DNA of 8,584 nt from assembly GCA_955651735.1 (NCBI GenBank), contig CATPAM010000380.1, positions 1 through 8,584 of the forward strand. Direction: 5' to 3'. Shown one piece after another: positions 1 to 7,514 of the stretch. The position numbers and the translations under genes are program-made. Below the pieces are notes generated by a model. That model saw only the letters and a list, made by a program, of their open reading frames with translations. It had not been told where the DNA came from and searched no databases. The stretch's first letter is position 1, and each line of letters opens with the position of its first letter. This DNA is from Candidatus Acidiferrales bacterium (GTDB taxonomy: Bacteria; Acidobacteriota; Terriglobia; Acidiferrales; UBA7541).

Positions 1-2369
1 CCGGAGATTTCTCCCGTGCTCATGGCCGATCCCAGTTCCAGTCGCGCCGTCCGCCCATCGGAGGTCAGCGTCGCATCGAAGCTGCCAAGCACCGACTGCC
101 CGACCCGCAAATCGACTACCCGAATAGTCCCCTCACCCTTTGGCGCCAGTGGCGGACCGCTCGCTTTCAGCCGGAAGGAAACCTGGCCGTCCAGCGGAAA
201 TCGCGACGATTGCAATCTCTGAAAATTTGCCAGCGGAAAAGAGGCGCCAACCAAATCAATCGAGGCGCTGCGGTCCGCGAAGTTGTAACTCGCCGACCCG
301 GTAACGATTCCCGCCCCGTGCCCCGTTTCTCTTTCCGGCGGAAACAACCGCAGTTCCGCGTTTGCTATGCGGGCTTCATCGGGTGCCAGGTTAAGCTGGC
401 CGCGCAGCCGGTTAAACGTGACGCCGTACGCTTCTCCCTTTGTCAGATCAAAGAGGCCGGTGACGCTCGGTGCTTGCCGTGTCCCGTGCCCATGGAATTG
501 CCCCGACAAGTCCCCGCGCACCGGATACGATAAACTCAACAATTGCTGCAGCGCATCCACCGGCGTCGCTTCTAGGTTGACGTCCGCAGACCACGTGCTG
601 TGCGGCACAAAGCTCCATTCCTGCAGCGCCATCCCTAGGTCCATCGCCGCATCCATCGGCCCCCGCCGCACATGCGCCCGCGAAAACGTCAATTCGTCCG
701 GCGAGTAGGAGAGTTCGCCCTCCACGGAATCAAACGCCAGTCCGTCATAGCGCACGCCCTCGCCCCGCACATGCCCGGCAAATGTTGGGCCGCCAGAAGG
801 TCCGCTGATCTTCCCTTCCCACCGCGCGCTTCCGGTGAGGACCTTGATCGCATCCGGCGAATTCGGCGGTGTGTCTCGAATAGCGTTGATGAAATCGCGA
901 TAGCTCTCGAGCGCGCCCGTTTCAAACCGCACGTCCATCGCCGTATTCCGCGGCGCAAGTACTCCGCTGACAGTTGCGCGGCTGGCCGGCGTCTCGAACT
1001 CGCCGCTGTTGACCGACAGCGTCTCCGGGTCGTACCGATAACGAATCTCCCAATCGCCGTCCACCGGGATGTGTCCCGCAGCGACGCTGTCCGGGGATAC
1101 CCACTGCATCGTCCCGGTAATCTCAAAATGTTGAAATGGTCCGCTCCAGGTCTCCGTGGTGTCCGCGGATATCAGCGTGTCCCAGTGCAACTCGTCCACC
1201 GGAAAGCCTGGGTGCTCGATCGCTGGTAGTACTCCGGCCAGATGCGCGTCCTGTACGTGGGTATCTGCGCGAAATTTCAGGCCGTCAAAGCGCATCGTGA
1301 CCCGGCCTTTCACCGTGCCGCCGAAAGCCAGGGCCAGAAAATCCGGTACCACCAGGCCATTGTTGTCCATCTGAAAGCTACCTCGGCTGGACAATCCCGA
1401 AGCATTAAAAATTGGGTACGTCAGTGTGATGTCCTGGCCCGAATAGCTGCCGCTTCCGCGCAGTTGTCCATCCGCGAATGTTCCCTCGCCATGAACGTCC
1501 GCGCGCCCCGTCGGAGTTTCCGGCGAGCGCAAATTCTCGCGAAGATCCAGCAGATTGACCCATCCGCGGTATCGAAAGCTCCATTTCGGGTGCAAATAAT
1601 CTTGCATCTCGGCTTGCGCATCGACGTGCGATCGTCCGGCGTTCAAGATTCCCTGCTCCAGCGTGAAACCATCCCGCCGCAGCGTGAATTTCGCCGACAC
1701 GCTCACCGGCCAGGGAACGAAGCGCTTGGCGGTGAACTCAATCGATTGCCAGTCGAGCGTGCCTAAATACATAGGTTGGTTGGCCGGCCCGCTAGCGTCC
1801 AGCGCCAGGCGCAAGTTGTCGCCTTCCAGCGCCAGCGGCGTGCTCACATCGTTGTAAAGGATCCAGCCATTCTGCAGTTGCAATCGGCGGATGCGCAGAT
1901 CGAACAGCCTTTCCCGCGCCGGCTTCCTGCTGGATGCGCTTGGCGGCACGGGAACGTTGCTCGAACCATCTTTCTCGATGCGTAAGTGAACCTGCGGCTT
2001 CTGCACCAGCAAGTCGTTCAACGAAACCTTGCGCCCCCAAAAGGAGTCGATGCGCAACCCTGCCCGTACTTCGTCGGCTGCAAAGAGAGGCTTCGTTCCT
2101 GCGGGTTCCCGCCCATGAATCACCAGGCCCTTCATCGTGATTTCGAGCGAAAGCCATCGAATGGATAGGGATTTCAACGCCACCTGGCCGCCCGTCGCTT
2201 TTTCCAAATTGTGCACAATGTAGCGGTGAATCAGCGCATTGCCCGCGCCGCTGCCGAAAAAAATCGCTACTCCCGCAAGTACCAGGAGGATCAGCAAGAC
2301 TTTCGCCGCCAGCACCCAGGCAACATGCCGCAGCCATCTCCATTTTCGCTGGCGCGTCTCGCTGGTCAT
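1..2369 (-). CDS. tamB: TamB/AsmA-like translocation and assembly module protein, C-terminus beyond the window
   Basis: I translated this frame from the ATG at 2369 to the window edge by hand. Apart from one short untranslated stretch behind the N-terminus (about 2100-2180) I read every codon and met no stop, giving about 789 residues. A basic N-terminus (residues 1-15) is followed by one membrane segment at about residues 17-38, then a long periplasmic region of alternating short beta strands. Residues about 115-190 have the AsmA-family look: a 'V.L.R...DGSSNVP' strand, then 'FDLRIRRLQLQNGW' and 'YNDVSTPLALEG'. Later parts repeat 'GxGxY/GSxxY' and 'L..G...' beta patterns typical of TamB and AsmA proteins. 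The start is supported by an AAGGA Shine-Dalgarno at 2383-2379, 9 nt upstream, and by an ATGA overlap with the SurA-like gene. In known systems TamB is anchored in the inner membrane, spans the periplasm and partners an Omp85 protein (TamA, or BamA in some phyla); related proteins are implicated in phospholipid transport. The diagnostic C-terminal TamB domain lies outside the window, so AsmA or a relative remains possible. Confidence 0.82.
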   Translation of the reverse strand, partial: MTSETRQRKWRWLRHVAWVLAAKVLLILLVLAGVAIFFGSGAGNALIHRYIVHNLEKATGGQVALKSLSIRWLSLEITMKGLVIHGREPAGTKPLFAADEVRAGLRIDSFWGRKVSLNDLLVQKPQVHLRIEKDGSSNVPVPPSASSRKPARERLFDLRIRRLQLQNGWILYNDVSTPLALEGDNLRLALDASGPANQPMYLGTLDWQSIEFTAKRFVPWPVSVSAKFTLRRDGFTLEQGILNAGRSHVDAQAEMQDYLHPKWSFRYRGWVNLLDLRENLRSPETPTGRADVHGEGTFADGQLRGSGSYSGQDITLTYPIFNASGLSSRGSFQMDNNGLVVPDFLALAFGGTVKGRVTMRFDGLKFRADTHVQDAHLAGVLPAIEHPGFPVDELHWDTLISADTTETWSGPFQHFEITGTMQWVSPDSVAAGHIPVDGDWEIRYRYDPETLSVNSGEFETPASRATVSGVLAPRNTAMDVRFETGALESYRDFINAIRDTPPNSPDAIKVLTGSARWEGKISGPSGGPTFAGHVRGEGVRYDGLAFDSVEGELSYSPDELTFSRAHVRRGPMDAAMDLGMALQEWSFVPHSTWSADVNLEATPVDALQQLLSLSYPVRGDLSGQFHGHGTRQAPSVTGLFDLTKGEAYGVTFNRLRGQLNLAPDEARIANAELRLFPPERETGHGAGIVTGSASYNFADRSASIDLVGASFPLANFQRLQSSRFPLDGQVSFRLKASGPPLAPKGEGTIRVVDLRVGQSVLGSFDATLTSDGRTARLELGSAMSTGEIS

Positions 2370-3013
2370 TTTCCGCTTTCCTTCAGGAACTTCTGTACGT
2401 GCAAACGCACCCTGCTTTCCTTTAGCCAGACCTCCGCCTGTTCGTTGATCCCTCGCTGCACCAGCGCCTCTTGTATGTATTCGCGTGAGGCATCCAGCGG
2501 CGGCGGAGCCTGGTTGCGCGCCTTCGCCCGCGGCACCACCGCCTGCTGATAAAAGTCCTCCACCTGTTTCGCGCTCACCTGCACCGCCGGACGAAACCGG
2601 GAATCCAGATAATTGCTCAGATACAGTTGCTTCCCGACCACGTGTTGGATCTCTTTATCGCTCAACCCCGATTGCCTTTTTCGCGACTGGTATTCTTCCG
2701 GCGAAGCGAACGATGCTTCCAGATGCTCTACCCCTCGGGCAAGCTCTGCATCCGTGGGGTGCGGGAACCGCGCGGTATCCGCCTCGTTCCGTACGATCCA
2801 TTGGTCAATGAGCCGGTCCAGAATCGCGGCGTCGCTTTCCGCTCTTCCATCCACGAGCATCTGGTACCTGCTGAGCGTGCGTACTTCGCTGAGCAGGATG
2901 ATGTCGCTCTCCACGCGAGCCGCGATTTGATCGAGCAGCTCCTGGCTTCGCGCACACGTTACCGCGAGCGCCAGCAGCGCTCCGGCCAGCACGTAGCTGT
3001 AATGGTGGCGCAT
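2366..3013 (-). CDS. SurA-like periplasmic chaperone without parvulin domain
   Basis: A 215-residue protein with a Sec signal peptide (residues 1 to about 23; positively charged and His-rich start, hydrophobic 'VLAGALLALAV', cleavage near ARS-QE). The mature part resembles the SurA N-terminal domain: 'LLDQIAARVESDIILLSEV' (26-44) matches the conserved SurA opening 'D.I.A.V....I..S.V', and helices follow to about residue 140. 'VSAKQVEDFYQQ' (146-157) is the segment that precedes the first parvulin domain in SurA, and 'WLKESRVRLHVQKFL' (196-210) resembles the SurA C-terminal helix. Only about 40 residues separate these two segments, against some 200 for two parvulin domains in E. coli SurA (about 430 aa). 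This is therefore a chaperone core with no room for peptidyl-prolyl isomerase domains. Its stop and the start of the TamB-like gene overlap by 4 nt, and its ATG overlaps the Omp85 stop by 1 nt (TAATG), which implies translational coupling. It likely escorts unfolded beta-barrel proteins to the Omp85 partner. Cys20 lies in the signal region, but the context AVTC is a poor lipobox. Confidence 0.85.
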   Translation of the reverse strand: MRHHYSYVLAGALLALAVTCARSQELLDQIAARVESDIILLSEVRTLSRYQMLVDGRAESDAAILDRLIDQWIVRNEADTARFPHPTDAELARGVEHLEASFASPEEYQSRKRQSGLSDKEIQHVVGKQLYLSNYLDSRFRPAVQVSAKQVEDFYQQAVVPRAKARNQAPPPLDASREYIQEALVQRGINEQAEVWLKESRVRLHVQKFLKESGK

Positions 3014-6000
3014 TAGAACGTTGTTCCCAGATTAAAGAAAATCTGAAAGCCTGGCAGCCTCGTTGCCCGGAATCCAAACTGTCCTTGTTGAAGTTGACAG
3101 GTCACTGTCGCGACTCCACTCGGGCAAATGGGCGTACCAAATTGTGGCCGATTGATCTGGTACCCGAGATCGATGCGAATCGGACCCACCGGCGTGCCGT
3201 ACCGGAATCCCAGTCCAACCGTATGCGCGAAGTAATTCAGCTCATTCGTGCAATTGAATTGGCACTGTGTCGGGCTGCTGGGATTGAAAATCGGCTTCGG
3301 CGAGTACGGCCGGAAAGTCACCCGGCTCAAGCGGCTATACACATTTCCGCCGTCATAAAACAGCGCGCCGCTTAGGGCCGAGCCGATGAAAGGCAGCCGC
3401 ATCGGAAAGCGAAACTCTTGATTGAGAATCAGCAGCGCCTGCCCGCCGACCGGGAATCCCGTAACTGAATCGCGCGGGCCGGCCTGGTTCAATGCAAATC
3501 CACGCAGCGATGTGCCGCCGCCCGCAAAGAATCTCTCCGGCAGCGGAATCACTGTTGGCAATGGCGCCGTCGTTTGCGCGGGAAATGTCAGCGAAACCGT
3601 GTCGCCAAATGGCTTCAATATCCCGATGCGAATCGATCGCGCGAAGCTGAATCTGCGCTTGATTGGATAGTAGGTCGAATTTTGATAATAAAAACGCAAG
3701 AAGCTCGCGCTTGAGCCGATGCTGGTAGCAGCGACGCTGAAATCGGCGCTGTTGAAATTTCCCTTCGTGGCATCCGCCGGATTGTCCCGGGCATCCCGCA
3801 CCCAACCCGCTCCAAACTGCGACACCAGCGTCGGCGCGTTGAACAGCGGAATCTCCTCCGGCGGAATAGTCGCGTTTAGGTTGGAAACCAGCACCTTGCG
3901 GAAAGCGTAGTGGTACAGCAGCGAGGTTCGCGGCGTCACCTGATCGGTCATCTCCACCGAGCCTTCGTACCGCGTCTGGGTGAACGTATTGATGTCCTGC
4001 GTTCTCTCCGTATACGCCGTGACCTGCAGATTCAGGTGCGCGTCGCTGAACGTGTTCGCATGGTTGTATCCCAGCAGCGCCCGGTCCTCGATCGTGCTTC
4101 CCCGCAGCTTCAGTGAAAGCGAATCGCCTCGCCCCGTCACATTCAGTTTGCTGATCTCCAGAATCCCCCGCACCGCCGCTTGCACCTGGCTTCCTGCCGG
4201 ATTCGTCGTGCTCGCCAGCCGCTGCACTTCGAACCCTCCGCCATACGCCAGCGTGTAACGCCTCGCCTCTTCCACCAGCACCACGATGTCTTTGTTCGGG
4301 TCCGTGCCATTCGGATTTTGGGGCTGGATCGTCACGCGATTGAAAACTCCCAGGTTGTACAGCCGCCGCTGCGACTCCACGACCTCTCCTTCCCGCAGCG
4401 GGGCATCGGACTTCACCTTGATCTCACGTCGAATCACATTCGCCCGCGTGTGCTCATAGCCCGTCAGCAAGATCCTTCGCACCCGCGACTGCGGCCCTTC
4501 CTCGATGCGGTACACCACGCGCATGAAATCACCCGGAAACGCCTCGCTATCGTTTGCCTTATCCGCCTTGCCGCTCTTCTGCGCGTTGTTCACCGCTGCC
4601 GCTTGCGTACCACTGCCGGCCACCTTCTCCGCCGTCGCGGTGAACCTCGCCCCCGGAAACCCATCGTTGAAGTACATCGCCAGAATGTTGTCCCGGTCGG
4701 TGGCCACGTTGAAGTCCGAGTACGGCTGGCCCGGCGTCGACGCCGCCACCCCCAGCAACTCGTCTTCCTTGAACGCGTGAATTCCCTCGATGTTCAGCGA
4801 CGCCACACGCGTCTGCTTTCCTTCCTGAATGACAAAGCGAACCCCCAGGTCGCCTTCCTTCCCTTTGTAGTTGTCCAGCGCTTGCGCGTCCACGGTCGCT
4901 TCCAGGAATCCGTTTGCCAAATACAAATTTCGCATCGAGTCGCGGTCAGCCTCCAGCAGCCTCCGGCTGAATCGTGCCCGCGTCGCAAATGCCTTGTGGT
5001 AAATCGTCAGCGGGCTGCGCAGCAGCTCCGCATCGAAATAGTGATTCCCGGTGATCTCGATCCCCAGCAGCGTGTGCCGGTCCCCGCGCTCCACGCGATA
5101 GGTGATCACCTCTTCCGTTCCCTTGTGCCCGTTCTTGAGCGTCACCTCGTTCGTGCTCGTCGCATACTCCACCTGCGCGTCGAAATATCCGTTACGCTCC
5201 AGCCGCTCGCGAATGTTGCGCTTGCCTTCTTCCAGCAAGTCCGCGTCGACCGCTCCCTCCTGATACACCGGCACCAGCTTCTTCAGCTCCCCGCCGGAGA
5301 ATTTCGCACCCGCCACCGCAATCCGCACCAGCGGCCCTTCCGTGACCTCCAACTCCAGCGGGATCGTGTTGCTCTTGGCGGCGTACATCCCTCGCCGCAC
5401 AACCGCCCGCGCGTTCAGGTGCCCCTTTTTCACCAGGAAGTTGCGCACCCGCGAAGTGCCGCGCTGCACGTGTGCCGCAGTAAGTGCCCGCCCCGCTTTC
5501 AGTTTCGACCGCGAAAGAATCTCCGCGTCACGATACTCAGTCCCGTTCTTGAGCTGAATCTCCTTGATACGCGCGCGCGGCCCCGGCTGTATGTTGATGA
5601 TCACGTCCATCTGGTGATTTTCCGGATGCGGCACGGTCTGCGCCGAGACCTGCGCCGCATAGAATCCCTCTTCTCGCAGCAGCTCCCGCAAGCGCTCCAA
5701 TCCCTCGTTCACCGCATCTGCTTGGTACGGCTCCCCCAGCGGAAGCTGCACCGCCGCAATCGCCGAAGCCTCCGATGGCGGAGACACCAAACCATGAATG
5801 ATCACTTGATTGAAAAACAGTTGCTCCCGCGCCACGAACTCGACGCGCACTCCGCCGTCCACCCGCGTCGTGATCGCTCGCAAGTCCGCGTAATCGCCTG
5901 TGCGGTAGAGCGCCCGGATGCTCTCCGCCACCTGTTCCCGGTCCAGCGGCTTCCCAATCGATATGGCCAGCCCCGCAGGCGCTTCCGAAAGCACGCGTCC

Positions 6001-6183
6001 GTCTTCCGTCACAATCCGCACCGCAACGACATTTTCTGCCGTGCTGGCGGCATTTTGCGCTGTCGCCGTGCTCAGCTGTCCCGCGGGCGCTTCCTGCTGC
6101 GCCTGCGCGTGGCCCTGCGCAGCTCCCATAAGGAGCGCGGCCGCGACCATCTTGCGCAACCCTTGCTCACAATGCGCTTTCAT
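3013..6183 (-). CDS. BamA/TamA-family (Omp85) outer-membrane protein with about seven POTRA domains
   Basis: A 1056-residue outer-membrane insertase-type protein. It has a signal peptide (basic 'KAHCEQGLRK', hydrophobic 'MVAAALLMG', cleavage near GHAQA-QQ, about residue 28). I count seven POTRA-like units at about 51-118, 119-200, 203-283, 285-367, 369-455, 457-563 and 566-640, most with the pattern 'I.I.G....' then helix, 'L..GYF.A.V' and 'V.EG'. POTRA 6 carries a low-complexity Ala/Asn/Lys/Gly insert (about 519-549). The barrel (about 641-1056) has the Omp85 signatures 'RFFAGGGTSLRGF' (884-896), 'LNQEFRFP' (920-927) and 'GPIRIDLGY' (1000-1008), and ends in Phe, as outer-membrane barrels do. 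E. coli BamA (five POTRAs, about 810 aa) and TamA (three, about 577 aa) are both shorter. Position beside a TamB-like gene argues for a TamA-like role, but I cannot exclude that this is the main BamA. The ATG at 6183 is preferred because it supplies the basic residues of the signal peptide; an in-frame stop (TGA) lies five codons upstream. Met12 has an AAGGG 9 nt before it, but would lack those charges. Confidence 0.93.
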   Translation of the reverse strand: MKAHCEQGLRKMVAAALLMGAAQGHAQAQQEAPAGQLSTATAQNAASTAENVVAVRIVTEDGRVLSEAPAGLAISIGKPLDREQVAESIRALYRTGDYADLRAITTRVDGGVRVEFVAREQLFFNQVIIHGLVSPPSEASAIAAVQLPLGEPYQADAVNEGLERLRELLREEGFYAAQVSAQTVPHPENHQMDVIINIQPGPRARIKEIQLKNGTEYRDAEILSRSKLKAGRALTAAHVQRGTSRVRNFLVKKGHLNARAVVRRGMYAAKSNTIPLELEVTEGPLVRIAVAGAKFSGGELKKLVPVYQEGAVDADLLEEGKRNIRERLERNGYFDAQVEYATSTNEVTLKNGHKGTEEVITYRVERGDRHTLLGIEITGNHYFDAELLRSPLTIYHKAFATRARFSRRLLEADRDSMRNLYLANGFLEATVDAQALDNYKGKEGDLGVRFVIQEGKQTRVASLNIEGIHAFKEDELLGVAASTPGQPYSDFNVATDRDNILAMYFNDGFPGARFTATAEKVAGSGTQAAAVNNAQKSGKADKANDSEAFPGDFMRVVYRIEEGPQSRVRRILLTGYEHTRANVIRREIKVKSDAPLREGEVVESQRRLYNLGVFNRVTIQPQNPNGTDPNKDIVVLVEEARRYTLAYGGGFEVQRLASTTNPAGSQVQAAVRGILEISKLNVTGRGDSLSLKLRGSTIEDRALLGYNHANTFSDAHLNLQVTAYTERTQDINTFTQTRYEGSVEMTDQVTPRTSLLYHYAFRKVLVSNLNATIPPEEIPLFNAPTLVSQFGAGWVRDARDNPADATKGNFNSADFSVAATSIGSSASFLRFYYQNSTYYPIKRRFSFARSIRIGILKPFGDTVSLTFPAQTTAPLPTVIPLPERFFAGGGTSLRGFALNQAGPRDSVTGFPVGGQALLILNQEFRFPMRLPFIGSALSGALFYDGGNVYSRLSRVTFRPYSPKPIFNPSSPTQCQFNCTNELNYFAHTVGLGFRYGTPVGPIRIDLGYQINRPQFGTPICPSGVATVTCQLQQGQFGFRATRLPGFQIFFNLGTTF

Positions 6184-6246
6184 GCTTCCACTGGCTCAGA
6201 CGAAGCGTAGCATAGCGGCGTTGCCTGTCCCGCGAACTTTGGCGCT

Positions 6247-6275
6247 ATCATAGGTGGCGGAACGCTAACTGTAGC
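6247..6275 (-). promoter_or_regulatory. Possible promoter of the Omp85-SurA-TamB operon
   Basis: On the minus strand a TATGAT hexamer (6252-6247, one mismatch to TATAAT) is preceded by a 17-nt spacer and a weak -35, GCTACA (6275-6270, three of six matches). Transcription would begin about 55-60 nt before the Omp85 ATG. The -10 is good and the -35 poor, so this is a candidate only. The same bases read TATCAT on the plus strand. Confidence 0.3.
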
Positions 6276-6328
6276 GCGGGCCTGCGCCTATTCGTCGGCG
6301 TGCACCGCTCAGCGAAGGCCACCACAAA

Positions 6329-7351
6329 GTGAACCCCTCTTTTTACGAAAAATACTCGCGCCAGATTCTTTTCGCCGCCATTGGCGAGGAAGGCCAGCAG
6401 CGCCTGCTGGCCTCCAGCGCCGTCATTGTCGGATGCGGCGCGATCGGTGCCGCCGCCGCGAATCTCCTGGTGCGCGCGGGTGTCGGAAAACTGCGCATTA
6501 TCGATCGCGATTTTGTCGAGCCCTCGAATCTTCAGCGCCAAACGCTCTTTGACGAAGCCGACGCCCTCGCCGCGCTGCCCAAAGCCGTCGCCGCCGAGCG
6601 CAAGCTCCGCTCCATCAATTCCAGTGGTTCGGTGGAAGGCATCGTCGCCGACCTCAGCCCGCGCAACGCCGCTGACCTGCTCGCCCGCTTCGACCTCATC
6701 CTCGATGGCACCGACAATTTCGAGACGCGTTTCCTGATCAACGATTTTGCCGTCCAAAATGGCCAGCCCTGGATTTACGCCGCCGCCGTGGCCAGTTACG
6801 GCCTCACCATGACCATCCGCCCCGGAACAACGCCTTGCCTCGCTTGCCTCATGGAAACGCAGCAGCACGGCCTCGAGGAAACCTGCGACACTATCGGCGT
6901 CCTCGGCCCCATCGTCAATCTGATTGCTTCCCTCGAAGCCGCCGAAGCCATGAAGCTTTTGGCCGGACGCACCGACGCTCTGCATGGCCGCCTCATCTCC
7001 TGCGACGTCTGGACCGGCCGCTTCCAATCCGTCCGCATCGCGCGCAACCCAGATTGCCGCGCCTGCGCCCGCCGTGAATTCACCTACCTCGAGGGTGAAG
7101 CTCAGCCCCACATCACCATGTGCGGCCGCGATTCCGTCCAGATTCACGAGCGCAGCCGCGCTCTCGACCTCACCATGCTCAAAAACCGCCTCTCCCCCAC
7201 CGTCTCCGATGTCCGCCACAACGAATTCCTGCTTCGCTTCCGCATCCCACCCTACGAAATGACCGTCTTCTCCGACGGCCGCGCCATCCTAAAAGGCACA
7301 AAAGATCCCGCCGTCGCCCGTTCCCTCTATGCCCGCTACATCGGCGCCTAA
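6329..7351 (+). CDS. thiF: ThiF/MoeB-type E1-like adenylyltransferase
   Basis: A 340-residue member of the ThiF/MoeB/HesA family, which uses ATP to adenylate the C-terminal glycine of a ubiquitin-like sulfur carrier (ThiS or MoaD) in the cytoplasm. Visible motifs: 'YSRQILFAAIGEEGQ' near the start; the nucleotide loop GCGAIG (35-40); 'DRD' (59-61); 'EPSNLQRQTLF' (64-74); 'LPKA' (83-86); 'DLILDGTDNFETR' (122-134); the zinc pairs C170/C173 (PCLAC) and C243/C246 (DCRAC). C186 in 'ETCDTIGVLGP' sits where ThiF and MoeB carry their conserved cysteine. After the usual core (to about 250) a 90-residue tail contains 'CGRDSVQI', 'LLRF' and 'VFSDGRAILKGTKD...ARSLYARYIGA'. From memory this resembles the tail of Bacillus ThiF rather than the rhodanese domain of MoeBR/Uba4. 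The start is GTG, with a GAAGG 10 nt upstream (6314-6318); no in-frame ATG lies between it and the upstream stop TAG at 6272. No thiS, thiG or moaD is in view, so ThiF versus MoeB is not settled. Confidence 0.88.
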   Translation: MNPSFYEKYSRQILFAAIGEEGQQRLLASSAVIVGCGAIGAAAANLLVRAGVGKLRIIDRDFVEPSNLQRQTLFDEADALAALPKAVAAERKLRSINSSGSVEGIVADLSPRNAADLLARFDLILDGTDNFETRFLINDFAVQNGQPWIYAAAVASYGLTMTIRPGTTPCLACLMETQQHGLEETCDTIGVLGPIVNLIASLEAAEAMKLLAGRTDALHGRLISCDVWTGRFQSVRIARNPDCRACARREFTYLEGEAQPHITMCGRDSVQIHERSRALDLTMLKNRLSPTVSDVRHNEFLLRFRIPPYEMTVFSDGRAILKGTKDPAVARSLYARYIGA

Positions 7352-7359
7352 TTTTTTTG

Positions 7360-7407
7360 GAGTGCGGCGGTCTTGTTTACGCTGAGCCTCGAAGGGCCGC
7401 CGCTCTT
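7360..7407. repeat. Long GC-rich inverted repeat downstream of thiF
   Basis: Arms 7364-7374 and 7393-7403 pair over 11 bp (seven perfect G/C pairs GCGGCGG/CCGCCGC plus four inner pairs, two of them G-T). After one mismatch, three or more further outer pairs follow. The loop is about 18 nt. The T7 run lies before the hairpin on the plus strand and there is no T run after it on either strand, so it is not a standard intrinsic terminator. It looks more like a REP-type or other dispersed palindromic unit. Confidence 0.55.
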
Positions 7408-7476
7408 ACGGCTGACACCCCACCTCGCAAGCCAACCATAGCGCTGTCATCAGGGCCGGCGCCTTTTGCCGGTCGG

Positions 7477-7511
7477 AAGGACCTCAACGCAACGTCCTTG
7501 CAAGTTTTATT
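7477..7511 (+). terminator. Weak candidate terminator for thiF
   Basis: The perfect 6-bp arms AAGGAC (7477-7482) and GTCCTT (7494-7499) enclose an 11-nt loop. They are followed after five bases by TTTTATT (7505-7511). The stem is short and the T run is offset, so intrinsic termination here is only possible. It lies about 125 nt past the thiF stop. Confidence 0.22.
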
Positions 7512-7514
7512 GCC

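Noticed and set aside
1792..2343. A 183-codon minus-strand frame inside the TamB-like gene
   Set aside because: It lies in another frame of the same strand. The TamB/AsmA frame from 2369 stays open to the window edge, has a good ribosome binding site and shows family patterns; this one does not.
4180..6210. A 676-codon open frame on the plus strand opposite the Omp85 gene
   Set aside because: It is entirely antisense to a well-supported Omp85 coding sequence. Its product is rich in Arg, His, Leu and Pro without domain pattern, as expected for a shadow frame in GC-rich DNA.
6184..6328. Thiamine (TPP) riboswitch upstream of thiF
   Set aside because: The conserved CUGAGA element and the other TPP core motifs are absent from this short leader.
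6248..7219. A 323-codon open frame on the minus strand opposite thiF
   Set aside because: It is antisense to a gene with every ThiF/MoeB motif in place. The product is low-complexity Gly/Ala/Asp-rich, which reflects the complementary strand of GC-biased codons.
7352..7358. Run of seven T directly after the thiF stop, as a terminator tail
   Set aside because: No stable hairpin precedes it on the plus strand. The strong GC hairpin lies after it, which is the wrong order for intrinsic termination.
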